DNA from: Pseudomaricurvus alkylphenolicus
GTDB taxonomy: Bacteria > Pseudomonadota > Gammaproteobacteria > Pseudomonadales > Cellvibrionaceae
NCBI RefSeq assembly: GCF_011683955.1
Contig: NZ_JAAQPI010000018.1
Span: 1-64,000 of the forward strand
Reading direction: 5' to 3'
DNA: 64,000 nucleotides
Position numbers and translations under genes: made by a program. Position 1 is the stretch's first letter. Each line of letters starts with the position of its first letter. This document shows, one piece after another, positions 62,293-64,000 of the stretch. Below the pieces are notes generated by a model. That model was given only the letters and a program-made list of their open reading frames with translations, searched no databases and was not told where the DNA came from.

Positions 62293-63879
62293 ATGGCATA
62301 CGAAGCAGAATACGATGTCGTTATAGTGGGCGGAGGTCATAACGGTTTGACCTCTGCGTGCTATCTTGCGGCAGAGGGTAAAAGAGTTATTGTGGTCGAG
62401 GCGCTGGAGAGTCTTGGCGGTATGTGCTCATCTGGGGCGTTCATTCCTGAGGCGCCGGAGCACACTATCCACCCTTGTTCGTTAGATCTGATGTCATTGC
62501 GAGTGCACCCAATGATGCCGCAGGAATTACAGCTGCAGCGCCATGGTTTCCGCCAGGAAGAAGTAAATCCAGGTTATGTGTATTGCCACCCGGATGGCAA
62601 TACGCTGGTGTTTGGTCGCTCACCGGAGCAGACCGCAAAGGAGATTCGCCGTTACTCCGATAGCGATGCCGATGCGTTCTTACAGTTGATGAAAGCAGTC
62701 TATGCGTTTATTGATATGGCCGTACCGCAGATGCGAGTCGACCCTGCGTGTTTCAACCTGGGAGCCAAGCTGAAGTCATTAGCGGTTTTACTGAAGAACC
62801 GCCACCTCAAGCCCGAAATTATGGCGTTGATCAGTAGCCCCGCGTATAGCTCGATCATGGAGCGATTTGAACACCCGGTTATTCAATCGGCACTCTGCGC
62901 TTTACTGGGCGCCGCAGGCCCCATTACCGCTGAAGCAACGGGTGTCTATTTTGCGCTGCTGGGATTTCTGCATAAGTATGGTATCGGGCGTGCTATCGGA
63001 GGAATGCAATCGATAGCCGATGCTCTGGAAGCGCGGTTGAAGGAGCTGGGCGGAGAAGTACGCGTGTCCACCCGGGTTGAAGAAATCGTTTCACACAACA
63101 AAACGATTCGAGGTGTACGCTTGGCGGATGGCAGCCTGTTGAAGGCTAAGGCAGTGATTTCCTCGATTCATCCAAAACACGCCTTGGAGATGGTGAGTAC
63201 TGGAGAACTCGACAGGGGTACTCTCACTAAAGTTGCCTTGGCTCCCGCCAATGCCCACGGCGCTTCCCCTCTGAAGGTGGACCTTGCACTCAGCGGCCAG
63301 GTGGATTACCGAAAGCTGGAAGAGCAGCGCCCAGACAACCTGAGTTTGCGCAGGTCAGTACTGTTGATCGGTACGGTCGAAGGGGTCTTGGACAATTTTC
63401 GCTGTGCGGCACGGGGGGAGGTTTCCCCGAAGCCCTATCTGTGGATGACCGCGCCAACGGCCATGGATCCAAGCCAAGCGCCAGAGGGACAAGACGTAGC
63501 GTATCTGTATCCGGTGGCGATGCCGGTAAAACCCAAAGAAGGGTGGGATCAGATCCGCGCAACGGTGGCGCAGCAAGTGATTGATCAAGCCGCTGAGTAC
63601 ATGAATGGTCTCAAGAAGTATGAGATTGGCAGGCGCATTGAAGCGGCTCCGGATTTGGCCAGTCGACTGAGCGTACACAACGGCTGTGTGGTACACATTG
63701 ATACCGCAACCACGCGCTCCGGCACCATGCGCCCTGCATCGGGTCTCGGTGGTGATACTCTGCCGGTCAGTGGATTATTTCTCGGTGGTGCAGGCAGTCA
63801 CCCTGGCGGAGGGGTCAATGGTATGCCAGGGCGAATTGCCGCTGGAAGAGTTAAGCGATTCTTAAAGAAAATCAGCTAA
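62293..63879 (+). CDS. Phytoene-desaturase-like FAD-dependent oxidoreductase
   Basis: The 528-aa flavoprotein has an N-terminal FAD motif VVIVGGGHNGLTSACYLAAEGKRVIVVEA and C-terminal FAD segment LFLGGAGSHPGGGVNGMPGRIAAGRV. It matches the NAD(P)/FAD-dependent oxidoreductase group related to phytoene dehydrogenases. No carotenoid genes are nearby, so it probably oxidises the cluster's substrate. ATG 62293 is the first in-frame start before the motif. Confidence 0.88.
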   Translation: MAYEAEYDVVIVGGGHNGLTSACYLAAEGKRVIVVEALESLGGMCSSGAFIPEAPEHTIHPCSLDLMSLRVHPMMPQELQLQRHGFRQEEVNPGYVYCHPDGNTLVFGRSPEQTAKEIRRYSDSDADAFLQLMKAVYAFIDMAVPQMRVDPACFNLGAKLKSLAVLLKNRHLKPEIMALISSPAYSSIMERFEHPVIQSALCALLGAAGPITAEATGVYFALLGFLHKYGIGRAIGGMQSIADALEARLKELGGEVRVSTRVEEIVSHNKTIRGVRLADGSLLKAKAVISSIHPKHALEMVSTGELDRGTLTKVALAPANAHGASPLKVDLALSGQVDYRKLEEQRPDNLSLRRSVLLIGTVEGVLDNFRCAARGEVSPKPYLWMTAPTAMDPSQAPEGQDVAYLYPVAMPVKPKEGWDQIRATVAQQVIDQAAEYMNGLKKYEIGRRIEAAPDLASRLSVHNGCVVHIDTATTRSGTMRPASGLGGDTLPVSGLFLGGAGSHPGGGVNGMPGRIAAGRVKRFLKKIS

Positions 63880-64000
63880 GGGAGAGATTTCAGGGGCCTG
63901 TTTGTGTGAGGCATACGTTGAACTTTAGCGTATAAGTCCATATTGGATTCGACGTGACCCGGCACGCTCATATGTGCCAGGCTCGCTTATCGGCGGTAGA
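63880..64000. other. Window end, no gene seen
   Basis: The last 121 bases contain no recognisable coding sequence or RNA gene. Confidence 0.4.

Noticed and set aside
62293-63879. Carotenoid phytoene desaturase
   Set aside because: No crtB, crtE or other carotenoid genes nearby; the broader oxidoreductase family is a safer call.

Overview
The window looks like a chromosomal segment of a gammaproteobacterium. The catabolic genes and the class of conjugative element would suit a marine, Cellvibrionales/Spongiibacteraceae-like organism, but that placement is an impression from protein style and was not tested. It has three parts.

(1) About 1-8490 is a scarred chromosomal stretch. It holds an IS630-family transposase gene broken by one in-frame stop, a 156-bp MITE-like element, and a frameshifted remnant of a group II intron reverse transcriptase. 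After these come intact aceE and aceF (pyruvate dehydrogenase E1 and E2, with no E3 gene beside them) and about 1.9 kb with almost no convincing coding.

(2) About 8490-42400 is the backbone of an integrating conjugative element (ICE) of the PFGI-1/PFL_46xx class. It opens with about 1 kb of noncoding DNA packed with short perfect hairpins, then an integrase-fold protein, a PilL-like protein, the TraD coupling protein, the type IV secretion genes through the TraC-type ATPase to TraG, a divergent repressor/Cro-like pair, ParB, DUF2857, PFL_4669, ParR-like and ParM-like proteins, DUF3577 and RadC. Between two halves of the transfer region sits AT-richer cargo: a divergent tyrosine-recombinase-like protein, a two-gene Hachiman defence system (HamA DUF1837 nuclease and HamB helicase, overlapping by ATGA) and an unrecognised 531-aa membrane protein. 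No relaxase, ParA, DnaB, SSB, topoisomerase or ordinary ICE integrase is visible, so the element is either incomplete here or continues outside.

(3) About 43270-63880 is a catabolic cluster for an unidentified hydrophobic substrate. It has a TonB-dependent receptor, aldehyde dehydrogenase, GMC oxidoreductase, patatin-like lipase, cytochrome P450 with a divergent 2Fe-2S ferredoxin, DapB-like dehydrogenase, SnoaL-like protein, HsaA-like flavin monooxygenase/acyl-CoA dehydrogenase, quinone-oxidoreductase-like protein, AMP-forming CoA ligase, two overlapping Rieske-oxygenase-type genes, a phytoene-desaturase-like flavoprotein and three TetR regulators. A perfect 22-bp palindrome precedes the HsaA-like/TetR operon.

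Two observations stand out. The two Rieske-type genes are complementary halves: the first keeps the 2Fe-2S ligands but has no mononuclear-iron motif, and the second keeps the iron motif but has lost the cluster ligands, so they look like a split oxygenase. The roughly 1-kb hairpin array before the integrase-like gene, with similar perfect hairpins in other gaps of the same element, looks like a structured RNA or leader that I cannot assign to a known family.
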